DNA of 64,000 nucleotides from Niallia taxi (GTDB taxonomy: Bacteria > Bacillota > Bacilli > Bacillales > Cytobacillaceae), in the NCBI RefSeq assembly GCF_032818155.1, contig NZ_CP102589.1, forward strand, positions 1,970,001-2,034,000. Reading direction: 5' to 3'. The notes beneath the pieces were generated by a model. The model was not told where the DNA came from. It ran no database searches and worked only from the letters and a program-made list of their open reading frames with translations. Positions 8,621 through 17,060 of the stretch are shown piece by piece. The stretch's first letter is position 1; the number at the start of each line of letters is the position of its first letter. The position numbers were made by a program, and so were the translations under genes.

Positions 8621-9679
8621 ATGGATTTGAATAAAATTGGGTTTAATGAAAATATAAACAATGCTTTAGAAAAATTAAACAAGGAAGGTCTCATTGCAGG
8701 ACGGGTTGCTTTAGAGCATAAGAGACTTTATCGAGTATATACGGAAATTGGAGAATTATTGTGTGAGGTTTCCGGAAAACTGTCCTTTGATGCTGTTGGC
8801 AGAGATGATTATCCAGCTGTAGGCGATTGGGTGGCTGTATTGCCTCGTAATGGTGAAGGGAAAGGGACCATCATTTCCGTTCTTCCAAGGAAAAGTAAGT
8901 TTTCCAGGAAAGCAGCAGGAATGACAACAGAGGAGCAAATTGTCGCCGCAAATGTCGATACTATTTTTCTTGTCAATTCCCTAAATGAGGATTTGAATTT
9001 ACGTAGGATAGAAAGATACTTGACGCTGACATGGGAAAGCGGAGCAAATCCAGTGATTTTGCTAACGAAATCTGAGCTTGCTGAAAATGCGGCAGACAAA
9101 ATTGCCAGTGTGGAATCCATTGCATTTGGTGTTCCAGTTATCGCCATAAGTGTTCATGGAAAACAGGGACTTGAGTCCTTAAATGATTATTTGCTTCCGC
9201 AAAAAACAATTGGGTTATTAGGCTCCTCAGGTGTTGGAAAGTCAACGTTGACTAATTATCTGCTTGGTTATGAAAAGCAGTTAGTTCAGAACATTAGAGA
9301 GGACGATGATAAGGGGCGCCATACAACGACATATCGAGAAATGGTTGTGCTGCCTAATGGCTGTGTTCTGATTGATACACCAGGAATGAGAGAGCTGCAG
9401 CTTTGGAACAGTGATTCAGGTTTATCAGAAAGCTTTACAGATGTCGAGCAGCTTGCAACAAAATGCCGATTCAGGGACTGCAGCCATATAGGTGAAGCAG
9501 GTTGTGCTGTTAAGCAGGCGGTAGAGGAAGGAAGATTGGAAGAGGCACGTCTCAACAGCTATTTCAAGATGAACAGAGAGCTCGCCTATTTGGAAAGAAG
9601 GCAAAGCAAAAAAGCACAGGCAGATGAAAAGAAGAAATGGAAAAGTATTCACAAAGCGATAAAAGCAAAGCGTAAATAA
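8621..9679 (+). CDS. rsgA: Ribosome small-subunit-dependent GTPase A (RsgA), probable paralogue
   Basis: This is a circularly permuted GTPase acting in 30S maturation. An N-terminal OB fold is followed by the permuted motifs: TKSE (G4, about residue 148), GSSGVGKST (G1, about 201) and DTPGMR (G3, about 252). The C-terminal zinc knuckle Cx4CxHx5C begins near C282. The ATG at 8621 is 8 nt after GGAGGAT. The usual housekeeping rsgA lies with prkC/rpe/spoVM; this copy stands alone behind an attenuator, so it is probably a second, conditionally expressed RsgA. The 352-residue length is longer than the usual ~300, mostly as a basic C-terminal tail. Confidence 0.88.
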   Translation: MDLNKIGFNENINNALEKLNKEGLIAGRVALEHKRLYRVYTEIGELLCEVSGKLSFDAVGRDDYPAVGDWVAVLPRNGEGKGTIISVLPRKSKFSRKAAGMTTEEQIVAANVDTIFLVNSLNEDLNLRRIERYLTLTWESGANPVILLTKSELAENAADKIASVESIAFGVPVIAISVHGKQGLESLNDYLLPQKTIGLLGSSGVGKSTLTNYLLGYEKQLVQNIREDDDKGRHTTTYREMVVLPNGCVLIDTPGMRELQLWNSDSGLSESFTDVEQLATKCRFRDCSHIGEAGCAVKQAVEEGRLEEARLNSYFKMNRELAYLERRQSKKAQADEKKKWKSIHKAIKAKRK

Positions 9680-9687
9680 CAGTTTGA

Positions 9688-9718
9688 GGGAGTGCATTGC
9701 ATGCACTCCCAATATATT
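9688..9718 (+). terminator. Terminator after rsgA
   Basis: GGGAGTGCAT-TGC-ATGCACTCCC is a perfect 10-bp stem followed by AATATATTTTT. Confidence 0.65.
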
Positions 9719-9858
9719 TTTCCTGACCAACAATCATTTTGAGCCTCCTTTTTGCATATTTTTGCGAATTTGTTTAAGCTAAATAAAAGATGTGTTGCCA
9801 CACACCCTTTGGGGAATATAAAAAGATATGAAATATTAAAGGAATAGAGGTGCATCGT

Positions 9859-10398
9859 ATGGAAAAACAATACGAAAAAGCAACATTTGCCGGCGGCTGT
9901 TTCTGGTGTATGGTTAAGCCTTTTGATCAACAGCCTGGAATTATTTCAGTCGTTTCAGGCTATACAGGTGGACATAAGGAAAATCCTACATATAAGGAGG
10001 TCTGTTCTGAGACAACAGGTCATTATGAGGCAGTCCAGATTACTTATGATCCTTCCCTGTTTCCTTACGAAAAGCTCCTTGAACTCTATTGGCAGCAAAT
10101 TGATCCGACAGATCCAGGCGGGCAGTTTTTTGACAGAGGATTGTCTTATCAAACTGCGATATTCTATCATAATGAAGAACAGAAAAAGTCAGCAGAGGAA
10201 TCAAAAAAGGCTTTAGGAGAAAGCGGCAAATTCAATAAGCCGATTGCGACAAAGATCATTCCAGCAACTGCTTTTTATGATGCGGAAGAATATCATCAAG
10301 ATTATTATAAGAAAAATTCCCTGCATTATAATGCCTATCATGTAGGGTCAGGCAGAGCCGCGTTTATTAAGAATAACTGGGGGGATAAGCATGAATAA
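9859..10398 (+). CDS. msrA: Peptide-methionine (S)-S-oxide reductase MsrA
   Basis: This enzyme reduces the S form of methionine sulfoxide in proteins and free methionine. The catalytic motif GCFWC is at residues 13-17, with the nucleophile at C14. The family segments [11 protein letters not shown] and EYHQDYY also fit. The ATG at 9859 is 8 nt after AGAGG; GTG 9850 overlaps that site. It overlaps msrB by 8 bp, so the two are co-translated. Confidence 0.95.
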   Translation: MEKQYEKATFAGGCFWCMVKPFDQQPGIISVVSGYTGGHKENPTYKEVCSETTGHYEAVQITYDPSLFPYEKLLELYWQQIDPTDPGGQFFDRGLSYQTAIFYHNEEQKKSAEESKKALGESGKFNKPIATKIIPATAFYDAEEYHQDYYKKNSLHYNAYHVGSGRAAFIKNNWGDKHE

Positions 10399-10822
10399 AA
10401 ACGAATTGAAAGAAAAACTAACACCAATTCAATATGAAGTTACACAAAACAACGGCACAGAACCGCCGTTTCATAATGAGTACTGGAACGAATTTGCGGA
10501 CGGCATTTATGTGGATGTCATCTCAGGTAAACCATTGTTCAGCTCAAACGACAAGTATGATGCAGGCTGCGGTTGGCCTAGCTTCACAAAACCAATTTCA
10601 GAAGAGGATCTTGTAGAAAATACAGATACAAGCCATTTCATGGTGAGAACAGAGGTAAGAACAAAGGAAACCGATTCCCACCTTGGCCATGTCTTCAACG
10701 ATGGACCACATCCATCAGGATTACGATACTGCATGAATTCTGCATCTCTTCGTTTCGTTAGAAAAGAAGACCTAGAAGCAGAAGGCTATGGCAAGTATAA
10801 AGTTTTGTTTGACGAAGATTGA
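10391..10822 (+). CDS. msrB: Peptide-methionine (R)-S-oxide reductase MsrB
   Basis: This is the stereo-complement of MsrA, acting on R-methionine sulfoxide. It shows [21 protein letters not shown] and the catalytic C114 in [11 protein letters not shown]. The two CxxC pairs of zinc-binding MsrBs are absent, which is normal for the zinc-free type. The 143-residue length is normal. The start lies inside the end of msrA, with GGGGGAT as ribosome binding site. Confidence 0.95.
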   Translation: MNKNELKEKLTPIQYEVTQNNGTEPPFHNEYWNEFADGIYVDVISGKPLFSSNDKYDAGCGWPSFTKPISEEDLVENTDTSHFMVRTEVRTKETDSHLGHVFNDGPHPSGLRYCMNSASLRFVRKEDLEAEGYGKYKVLFDED

Positions 10823-10828
10823 TGTTAA

Positions 10829-10867
10829 GAAAAAAGGCAATCCTTCTATCTAGGATTGCCTTTTTTT
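10829..10867. terminator. Bidirectional terminator after msrAB
   Basis: AAAAAAGGCAATCCT-TCTATCT-AGGATTGCC is followed by seven T. The A tract makes it usable from the minus strand too. Confidence 0.9.
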
Positions 10868-11954
10868 AGTTATCTTGCACGATTATCGATGAAATTTGTA
10901 CCCTGTGAAAACCGGAAGTATTATGTGACGAAGATTTACCCTTCATACGAAACGACACGGTGTGCTTGCTGTCAGAAAGCCCGCCGGCAATATATAAGGA
11001 ACGAGGCTTTTTGAAGGGCCACCATGTTGAAATGCTTGTAACAAACTCGTCATCAATATAAACATCCACCAAGCCTCCTAAGGGACTTCTTATCATATTT
11101 GCCCCAAGATAAGTGCCCGTAAAGGTAAAGTCAATGCTAGCTCCTTTTTCATCAGAGGTATAATAGCCGTCCCTTTTAATAAAAGAGCTGTCTTTATAGT
11201 GATAGTCGTTTTTTGTTTCCATGTTGATTGCCTTTGCAGCAAATTCATTTTTGGGAATATCGGTGCTTTTATTCCCTTTTTGTATTCTTGATTCTAAATA
11301 ATGATAAATATAATCACCATATAGCAGATAGCCATCGTCATTTGGGTGGACTAGATCTTTTGTTAAACGTTTCATGCTTTTACCCGATTCATTAAACGGA
11401 ATTCTCATATCAAGATTTATCGCATTTACTTCTTTTGATACTTCCGCAATTGTATCGGCAAATTTTTCATTGTCTAAGCTGCTTTCTGTAAGTGTAATAA
11501 TTTCTGCAGTCGGGTATTTCTCCTTTACTTGCATAAGTAGCTGGCTGTAAAAGGTGTAGAATACTTCCTTATTCATATATTTCCGATCATTTTCACCGAA
11601 TACGATAAAAACAAGATCAATATTCTGAAGGGAGGAATTTCTGAATTTATATAAGCCTTCAAAAGCTGTAGCCCCGCTTTGAACAAGCATATTCCTCTGC
11701 ATTGGTGTACCGTGCTGTTCAAACATGGACTGCTCTAACAAGGAAAACCATTTTGTTTGATCCTTGCTCGCACCAGACCCTCTACCGATACTGTCTCCAA
11801 TTATTAAATAAGATATTGGCTCACTTGATCTGATTTTGTCAAATACATTTTTGGCTGTGGAGCTTGTCTGATTTGGTTGATAGAGGCAATACAATAAAAC
11901 GAAAGCTAATCCAATTACGGAGCTGATTAAAAGAGTATAGGTTTTGTTTTTCAT
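10866..11954 (-). CDS. SGNH/GDSL-family hydrolase with C-terminal beta domain
   Basis: An N-terminal hydrophobic helix (about residues 6-24) anchors or exports the protein. The SGNH core has IIGDSIGRGSG (catalytic Ser), VFGENDRKY (block III) and KDLVHPNDDGY (Asp/His of block V). From about residue 240 there is a second domain, beta-rich and ending HRVQISSIIVQ, which looks like a carbohydrate-contact or accessory domain. Envelope polysaccharide or peptidoglycan de-esterification is a plausible but unproven role. No strong ribosome binding site stands at the usual distance from the ATG. It is the second SGNH enzyme within 5 kb. Confidence 0.8.
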   Translation of the reverse strand: MKNKTYTLLISSVIGLAFVLLYCLYQPNQTSSTAKNVFDKIRSSEPISYLIIGDSIGRGSGASKDQTKWFSLLEQSMFEQHGTPMQRNMLVQSGATAFEGLYKFRNSSLQNIDLVFIVFGENDRKYMNKEVFYTFYSQLLMQVKEKYPTAEIITLTESSLDNEKFADTIAEVSKEVNAINLDMRIPFNESGKSMKRLTKDLVHPNDDGYLLYGDYIYHYLESRIQKGNKSTDIPKNEFAAKAINMETKNDYHYKDSSFIKRDGYYTSDEKGASIDFTFTGTYLGANMIRSPLGGLVDVYIDDEFVTSISTWWPFKKPRSLYIAGGLSDSKHTVSFRMKGKSSSHNTSGFHRVQISSIIVQDN

Positions 11955-12147
11955 AGGATTAACTGTACGTCCCTTCTGATTTTTTGCATGGTTTATTATA
12001 TCCTAAAGAATCTTCATTAAACATAAAGAATAATACTTTATAGCTTTATAGATTACTAATTATCTTTTAATGGTGAATAATGCTTGCACCATTATTTCAT
12101 GTTATGTATAGTATACGTTATATCATTTCGGATAAGGAAGATGCACG

Positions 12148-12384
12148 ATGACAAAATCTTTTTACCATTTTTTAATGAAATTCCGACATCCCGAGCCAAA
12201 GGACGCTATCAGCAGATTTGCAAATCATGCTTATTTAGATCACAGTTTTCCTAAAAACAGCTTTGACTATGATGAAGTGAGCAATTATTTGGAGCTTAAT
12301 GGCCATTATTTAGACAGTATGAGAATCTTTGATGAAGCATGGGAGACCTATTTATTTCAAGAAGAGAAGGAAACACGCTATTAG
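12148..12384 (+). CDS. yozE: YozE-family protein (SAM-like fold)
   Basis: The 78-residue protein has the YozE pattern: KSFYHFLMKFRHPEPKDAIS near the N-terminus, then FANHAYLDHSFPK and YLELNGHYLDSMRIFDEAW. These are short helical cytoplasmic proteins of unknown function found only in Firmicutes. In B. subtilis yozE neighbours yodN, as it does here. Its stop codon lies inside the terminator stem. Confidence 0.88.
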   Translation: MTKSFYHFLMKFRHPEPKDAISRFANHAYLDHSFPKNSFDYDEVSNYLELNGHYLDSMRIFDEAWETYLFQEEKETRY

Positions 12385-12419
12385 CATTTTGCAGTGGTTA
12401 CTGCAAAATGCTTTTTTTG
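12383..12419 (+). terminator. Terminator after yozE
   Basis: AGCATTTTGCAGT-GGTT-ACTGCAAAATGCT is a perfect 13-bp stem followed by seven T. Confidence 0.92.
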
Positions 12420-12774
12420 TTTAGTAACTTGTATGCGGCTTTTACATAATGAGTATTCTAAAATAGTTTGTCAGCTACATATATTGGATTAAAACAAAAA
12501 CATCGATTTCTAACTGACATGTTTGTTAAAAAAAAACGCGTGAAAATAGGGTGGAGCATTGTCGATTAGCAAGTGAGATGCATATATTATTTCATGAATA
12601 GATAAACAGAGAACAAAAAAAGGATGAAGATGAGATGTTGATTGAGGAAAGGCTATGTTGTTTCATTTAATCCCCCACCGTAAACGTTCAAATCTTTAAG
12701 CATGACTGTGGGGGAGTGTCGCCACACAAGTGGCCAAAAATATCGCACAATCTGTTTAGAGAGGACTTTTAACT
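12420..12774 (+). other. Gene-free leader region of the yodN-like gene with GC-rich hairpins
   Basis: There is no ORF with a ribosome binding site here. The 3' part holds two stable hairpins unlike the AT-rich surroundings: CCCCCAC (12672-12678) with GTGGGGG (12708-12714), and GCCAC-ACAA-GTGGC (12721-12734). They lie about 40 nt before the next start codon. They match no riboswitch I know and have no T run, so they could be a structured leader or a repeat remnant. Confidence 0.4.
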
Positions 12775-13470
12775 ATGGGAAATCGAAAAAAACCGAAATT
12801 TAAAATTGGCGATACGGTTGTCATCACCATATACGGTACTGTAGGAAAAATCACGGACGTAAAGTGGCTTGATGATATGCATGTCTATGAAGTAAATAAG
12901 AGTGAGGGCCTATACTTAGAATCCAGCCTGCAAATGCTTTCCGAATTTGAAGGGGAACTGATGGATACAGAAAAAATAGATATTGAATATCGCTACTTTA
13001 TAGGTGATCTCGTCAAAGTGAAAGGCTATGGCTCCAACCTCTTTAAAATTATGGGCTTCCGAACGGAAATATGGCGTTACAAGTCAGATGCATGGGAAGA
13101 CATCATTTACGAGTTGTCTAGAGTAAGTGATGGAGATTGGCTTGAGGCTGGTGAAGAGGAGCTGACATTAGTAGCAGACGCAGAAAATGCCGATAGTTTC
13201 ATTCAGAAATTAGGACTTTTGTATATAATGGATAAAAAGAAGAAACCTGTTAATCTGCAAAAACCAAATAGCTCTTACCGAAAAACGGAAAAAGAGCTGC
13301 TGGAAAGTACGAAGGAAAAACAGGAGTTAATCGATGGTTTACTTGATATTTACAATGATTATCATATACTACATGAGTTATTTCAGGACAATGAGTATGA
13401 ACAGGCGATGAGGCTAACAATAAGAAAGCTGAAGCAGCTAAGCAGCAAGGATGATAAGCCTGCACTATAA
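12775..13470 (+). CDS. YodN-like conserved protein with SH3-like N-terminus
   Basis: The 231-residue protein opens with two KOW/SH3-like modules: KFKIGDTVVITIYGTVGKI (residues 8-26) and FIGDLVKVKGYGSNLFKIMG (about 77-96). A charged helical C-terminus follows (KTEKELLESTKEKQELIDG). Position next to yozE and yozD matches B. subtilis yodN, so I call it YodN-like from context plus length. No catalytic motif. Function unknown. Confidence 0.7.
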   Translation: MGNRKKPKFKIGDTVVITIYGTVGKITDVKWLDDMHVYEVNKSEGLYLESSLQMLSEFEGELMDTEKIDIEYRYFIGDLVKVKGYGSNLFKIMGFRTEIWRYKSDAWEDIIYELSRVSDGDWLEAGEEELTLVADAENADSFIQKLGLLYIMDKKKKPVNLQKPNSSYRKTEKELLESTKEKQELIDGLLDIYNDYHILHELFQDNEYEQAMRLTIRKLKQLSSKDDKPAL

Positions 13471-13478
13471 TAATGAAA

Positions 13479-13631
13479 TTACAAGATTAAATAGAGAAAA
13501 TATGGGATGCATCCAAACACTAATAGAGAAAACAAAACTTGCAGCCCTTTGTCAAATATTCGTAAGATATTACTATTATCCTCATTAACATCTTCTTTTA
13601 CTACTGCGACTAAATGCTGCAACTTTTTCAT
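13479..13631 (-). CDS. Small membrane protein, unrecognised
   Basis: This 50-codon ORF begins MKKLQHLVAVVKEDVNEDN and ends in the hydrophobic segment SLLVFGCIPYFLYLIL, giving a charged cytoplasmic part and one C-terminal membrane helix. AGGGGGAT precedes the ATG by 7 nt, which argues strongly for translation. It is convergent with the yodN-like gene, ending 8 bp past that gene's stop. I do not recognise it. Length and single-helix design are typical of under-annotated Bacillus small proteins. Confidence 0.55.
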   Translation of the reverse strand: MKKLQHLVAVVKEDVNEDNSNILRIFDKGLQVLFSLLVFGCIPYFLYLIL

Positions 13632-13819
13632 GATAATTATCCCCCTAAAATCTCGGATTATAGTAATGTTTTCTTGTTATTAGTAATGAATATGAGCATG
13701 ACCATCTAAACATGTCTCTTTTTACTTGAAAAATATTTTAATTTATCACATAATTTGTACAAATGCCTTGCATTTTTTATGCATTGTCACATATATTCTT
13801 ACTAAAGGGGGCGATATGC

Positions 13820-13990
13820 TTGAAAGAGATTGATGTAATAATAGATACGGAGGAAATTGCTGAGTTTTTCTTTCGTGAGCTATTAAAAAGGGGATACGTT
13901 CCCACAGAAGATGAGATGGATGAATTGGCTGACATCACGTTTGAATATTTGCTTGAAAAATGCATTATTGATGAAGAATTAGATGACTAG
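13820..13990 (+). CDS. yozD: YozD-like small protein
   Basis: The start is TTG 13820, 7-8 nt after AAAGGGGGC. The 56-residue product KEIDVIIDTEEIAEFFFREL ... ADITFEYLLEKCIIDEELDD is very acidic and helical. It closely resembles the B. subtilis YozD that I recall from the same neighbourhood (yozD-yodN-yozE). Function unknown. Confidence 0.78.
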   Translation: MKEIDVIIDTEEIAEFFFRELLKRGYVPTEDEMDELADITFEYLLEKCIIDEELDD

Positions 13991-14045
13991 CTTGCAATGT
14001 AAGTTTGTAAAAGACAGTTAATTATATAAAGAAGTATGAATGTAT

Positions 14046-14077
14046 ATGGCAGGAGAATCCTCTTGCCATTTTTTTAT
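14046..14077 (+). terminator. Terminator after yozD
   Basis: ATGGCAGGAG / CTCTTGCCAT (one G-U pair) is followed by seven T. Confidence 0.85.
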
Positions 14078-14168
14078 GGAAAAAATGATCAGTAATCATG
14101 AAACCTTTTTGTTATTAATGCGTAAATCAAATTAATAAAATCAAATTAGGGTAACAGGAGGAAAAGGA

Positions 14169-14939
14169 ATGTCTATATTTAAAAAGGCGTTGGCAAGTGT
14201 TGGGGTAGGTGCTGCTAAAATTGATGCAGTACTGGATAAGAGGGATTATATGCCAGGTGAAAGGCTAGAGGGAGAAATAAATATTGTTGGCGGTAATGTG
14301 GAGCAGAATATTGAAGCGATTTATGTAAGACTGTATACAGAGTATGAAGTGGAACATGATGATAAAAAAGAAACACGCACCGCTCTGATAGGTGAATTTT
14401 TGGCAGCAGGCGCCTTCACGATAAATATAAAGGAAAAGAAGGTAATTCCATTTTCTAGTACTCTTCCATATGATATTCCTTATTCCATAGGCAAAACAAA
14501 AGTATGGATTTCAACAGGCCTTGATATCAAGCAAGCCATTGATCCTAGCGATGTAGATCCAATTAATATTATTCCATCTCCGCTTGCTGACGAAGTGTTT
14601 CGTGCATTTCAAGAATTAGGCTTTAAAATGAAAAGCGGTGTTTGCAAGGAGGCAGGCAGGCGGCATCAGCTGAGACTGCCATTTGTACAGGAATTTGAAT
14701 TCATCCCAGTTACAGGAGACTTTCGAGGGAAGCTGGATGAAGTGGAGCTTGTGATTTTGTCTTCTGGCGAAAATGTAATGGAAGTAATGCTGCAAATTGA
14801 CAGGAAAGCGCGAGGACTTTCTGGCTTATTCGCAGAAGCTCTTGATATGGATGAAAGCTATGTATCATTAAGCATTCACAAACATGAGTTGCCAGGACTG
14901 AAGAACAAACTTTACCAACTGATTAATAAATATGCCTAA
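14169..14939 (+). CDS. spo0M: Sporulation-control protein Spo0M
   Basis: This 256-residue arrestin-like protein starts MSIFKKALASVGVGAAKIDA, the conserved Spo0M opening. Two beta-sandwich halves follow, with AVLDKRDYMPGERLEGEI and DIPYSIGKTKVWISTGLDI. In B. subtilis Spo0M is a cytoplasmic protein that influences sporulation onset and cell division. AGGAGGAAAAGG lies just before the ATG. Single-gene unit with a terminator behind. Confidence 0.93.
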   Translation: MSIFKKALASVGVGAAKIDAVLDKRDYMPGERLEGEINIVGGNVEQNIEAIYVRLYTEYEVEHDDKKETRTALIGEFLAAGAFTINIKEKKVIPFSSTLPYDIPYSIGKTKVWISTGLDIKQAIDPSDVDPINIIPSPLADEVFRAFQELGFKMKSGVCKEAGRRHQLRLPFVQEFEFIPVTGDFRGKLDEVELVILSSGENVMEVMLQIDRKARGLSGLFAEALDMDESYVSLSIHKHELPGLKNKLYQLINKYA

Positions 14940-14946
14940 AAACTTA

Positions 14947-14981
14947 AAGCGTGTGCCATTTTGGCACACGCTTTTTATTTT
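14947..14981. terminator. Bidirectional terminator after spo0M
   Basis: AAAGCGTGTGCC-ATTTT-GGCACACGCTTT is followed by TTATTTT. It also closes the small minus-strand gene next to it. Confidence 0.9.
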
Positions 14982-14984
14982 GAC

Positions 14985-15110
14985 TTAGTTCTTTCTTTCT
15001 CTTGCAGACATTTCCTTACCGTGTGCTTCTTGTTCGGCTATAATAGCCTCTTTTGGTATATGATTATTCTTTTTAGGAGAGTTAATTCGATTGCGATGCT
15101 TTTTTCCCAT
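14985..15110 (-). CDS. Small basic protein, unrecognised
   Basis: This 41-codon ORF begins MGKKHRNRINSPKKNNHIP, followed by KEAIIAEQEAHGKEMSARE and a final RKN. It is highly basic at the N-terminus and helical at the end. AAGGAGA stands 11 nt before the ATG. Composition resembles the many tiny, hydrophilic, spore-associated or regulatory proteins of Bacilli, but I cannot assign a family. It is convergent with spo0M and shares its terminator. Confidence 0.6.
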   Translation of the reverse strand: MGKKHRNRINSPKKNNHIPKEAIIAEQEAHGKEMSARERKN

Positions 15111-15348
15111 AATATTATATGTCTCCTTACGTATCTGTTTTTAGAATATTACCATTGATAAGCATGTTTTCCAAAACCTATGGAAAACCTAAAGTTAGTA
15201 TTGCCGATTAAAGATTTGTTATCCTGCAATTAATTGTATTTAACCTAAAACTAGAATATGATATAGTACAAATAGTGATTGTTTAAGGTATGGAAATGAT
15301 TCCTATTATTATTTAAAAGAATGTTCTTAAAATTTGGAGGTACAAAAA

Positions 15349-16050
15349 ATGAGTGTACATATTGGAGCTAAAGAAAATGAAATCGCTGAAACGGTTCTTC
15401 TGCCTGGAGATCCTTTAAGAGCAAAATATATTGCAGAAACCTTTTTAGAAAATGCGGTTTGCTATAACGAAGTCCGAAACATGTTTGGATATACTGGTAC
15501 ATATAAAGGCAAAAGAATCTCTGTACAAGGGACAGGCATGGGAGCACCATCCATTGCCATTTACGTTAATGAATTAATGAATAGCTATAATGTCCAAAAC
15601 CTAATAAGAGTTGGTACTTGTGGAGCAATCCAACAGGACGTAAAGGTGCGTGACGTTATCCTTGCTATGAGTGCATCAACTGATTCGCAAATGAATCGCC
15701 TAACGTTCGGCGGTGTTGATTATGCACCGACAGCTAATTTTGACCTGCTTAAAAAAGCGTATGATGCAGGCATTGAGAAGGGGCTTTCCCTAAAGGTAGG
15801 AAATGTATTTACAGCAGATAGTTTCTATAATGACAACTCTGAGCTGGAAAAATGGGCGAAATATCAGATTCTTGCTATTGAGATGGAATCAGCTGCACTT
15901 TATACATTAGCAGCAAAATTCAATCGCAAAGCATTGTCTGTACTTACTGTGAGCGATCATGTACTGACTGGTGAAGAAACAACTGCTGAAGAAAGACAGA
16001 CAACTTTTAATGAAATGATTGAAGTATCACTTGAAGCAGCAATAAAGTAA
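15349..16050 (+). CDS. deoD: Purine-nucleoside phosphorylase DeoD
   Basis: DeoD catalyses phosphorolysis of purine nucleosides to base plus (deoxy)ribose-1-phosphate in salvage. The 233-residue low-molecular-mass hexameric type shows [30 protein letters not shown], the phosphate-binding RVGTCGAIQ and [11 protein letters not shown]. The ATG at 15349 follows TTTGGAGGT. It precedes yodJ and ctpA, as in B. subtilis. Confidence 0.95.
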   Translation: MSVHIGAKENEIAETVLLPGDPLRAKYIAETFLENAVCYNEVRNMFGYTGTYKGKRISVQGTGMGAPSIAIYVNELMNSYNVQNLIRVGTCGAIQQDVKVRDVILAMSASTDSQMNRLTFGGVDYAPTANFDLLKKAYDAGIEKGLSLKVGNVFTADSFYNDNSELEKWAKYQILAIEMESAALYTLAAKFNRKALSVLTVSDHVLTGEETTAEERQTTFNEMIEVSLEAAIK

Positions 16051-16098
16051 CATACGCGTAACTAGTAACCTGGAACAAAGTGTAATATGGGGTGTAGA

Positions 16099-16929
16099 AT
16101 GAAAAAACTATTGCTGCTGCTGATGCTTACTTTCCTTTTGACAGGATGCAGTAAATTGGATGGCATTACAGATCATATACCTTTCTTAAACAAAGAAAAG
16201 GAATCGGAAGAAACAGCCGTGAATAATAACAATTCAGAACCAACAAACGATCAAGATACTGGAGATAGTACAGAAAAGCTTCCATGGACTTTAGAAGCTG
16301 CTTTTTTCAATGATATTAAGGTTGTGGATGGCAGGAACATCATCCGAAATCCAACAAATACAGTGTCATTGGTTAACAAAAGCTTTGGATTGCCAGATGG
16401 ATACGCACCAGAGGATCTTATCAGGCCAGAAGTTCAGTTTTCCTTTGGTGATCAAGATATAGAGAAAAGCTATATGAGAAAGGAAGCTGCGAATTCTTTA
16501 GCTGACATGTTTAATGCTGCCAAAAAGGACGGTATTATCCTTTATGCAGTATCAGGCTATCGTTCTTATGACCGTCAGACTGTTCTGTATGATGCAGAGG
16601 TTGACAAGGTTGGACAGAAGAAAGCAGAGGAAGCAGTCGCATATCCTGGTAACAGCGAGCACCAGACAGGTTTAGCAATGGATATATCAGCTGAAAGTGT
16701 CGACTTCCTGCTTACAGAGGACTTCGAGGCTACGAAAGAAGGCAAATGGCTGAAAGATAATGCGCATCTTTATGGGTATATTCTGCGTTATCCGAAAGGA
16801 AAAGAGGATATTACCAAATATAAATTTGAGCCATGGCATTTCCGCTATGTCGGGGAAAAATCTGCAAACGATATATATGAAAACGATTGGACATTAGAGG
16901 AATATTTTGACCAGGTTAGAAAAATCTAA
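16099..16929 (+). CDS. yodJ: D-alanyl-D-alanine carboxypeptidase lipoprotein (M15B/VanY type, YodJ-like)
   Basis: The signal peptide with lipobox LLTGC predicts a lipoprotein on the outer face of the membrane. A low-complexity Glu/Asn/Asp linker leads into the VanY domain, with SGYRSYDRQ, zinc ligands in SEHQTGLAMD and EPWHFRYVG. These enzymes trim the terminal D-Ala of peptidoglycan stem peptides. The ATG at 16099 is preferred because GGGGTG precedes it and because it starts a clean MKKLLLLL signal peptide. Confidence 0.9.
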   Translation: MKKLLLLLMLTFLLTGCSKLDGITDHIPFLNKEKESEETAVNNNNSEPTNDQDTGDSTEKLPWTLEAAFFNDIKVVDGRNIIRNPTNTVSLVNKSFGLPDGYAPEDLIRPEVQFSFGDQDIEKSYMRKEAANSLADMFNAAKKDGIILYAVSGYRSYDRQTVLYDAEVDKVGQKKAEEAVAYPGNSEHQTGLAMDISAESVDFLLTEDFEATKEGKWLKDNAHLYGYILRYPKGKEDITKYKFEPWHFRYVGEKSANDIYENDWTLEEYFDQVRKI

Positions 16930-17060
16930 GTAATAAATAGATTTATTTGTTCAAAATTTATTCATAATTATGTCATGATTTAAACCAATTTTTTTGATAC
17001 TGTTGAGTATAAAAGGCATGTATCACGGTGCCTAAAGGGCAAATGAAAGTGGTGAATTAT

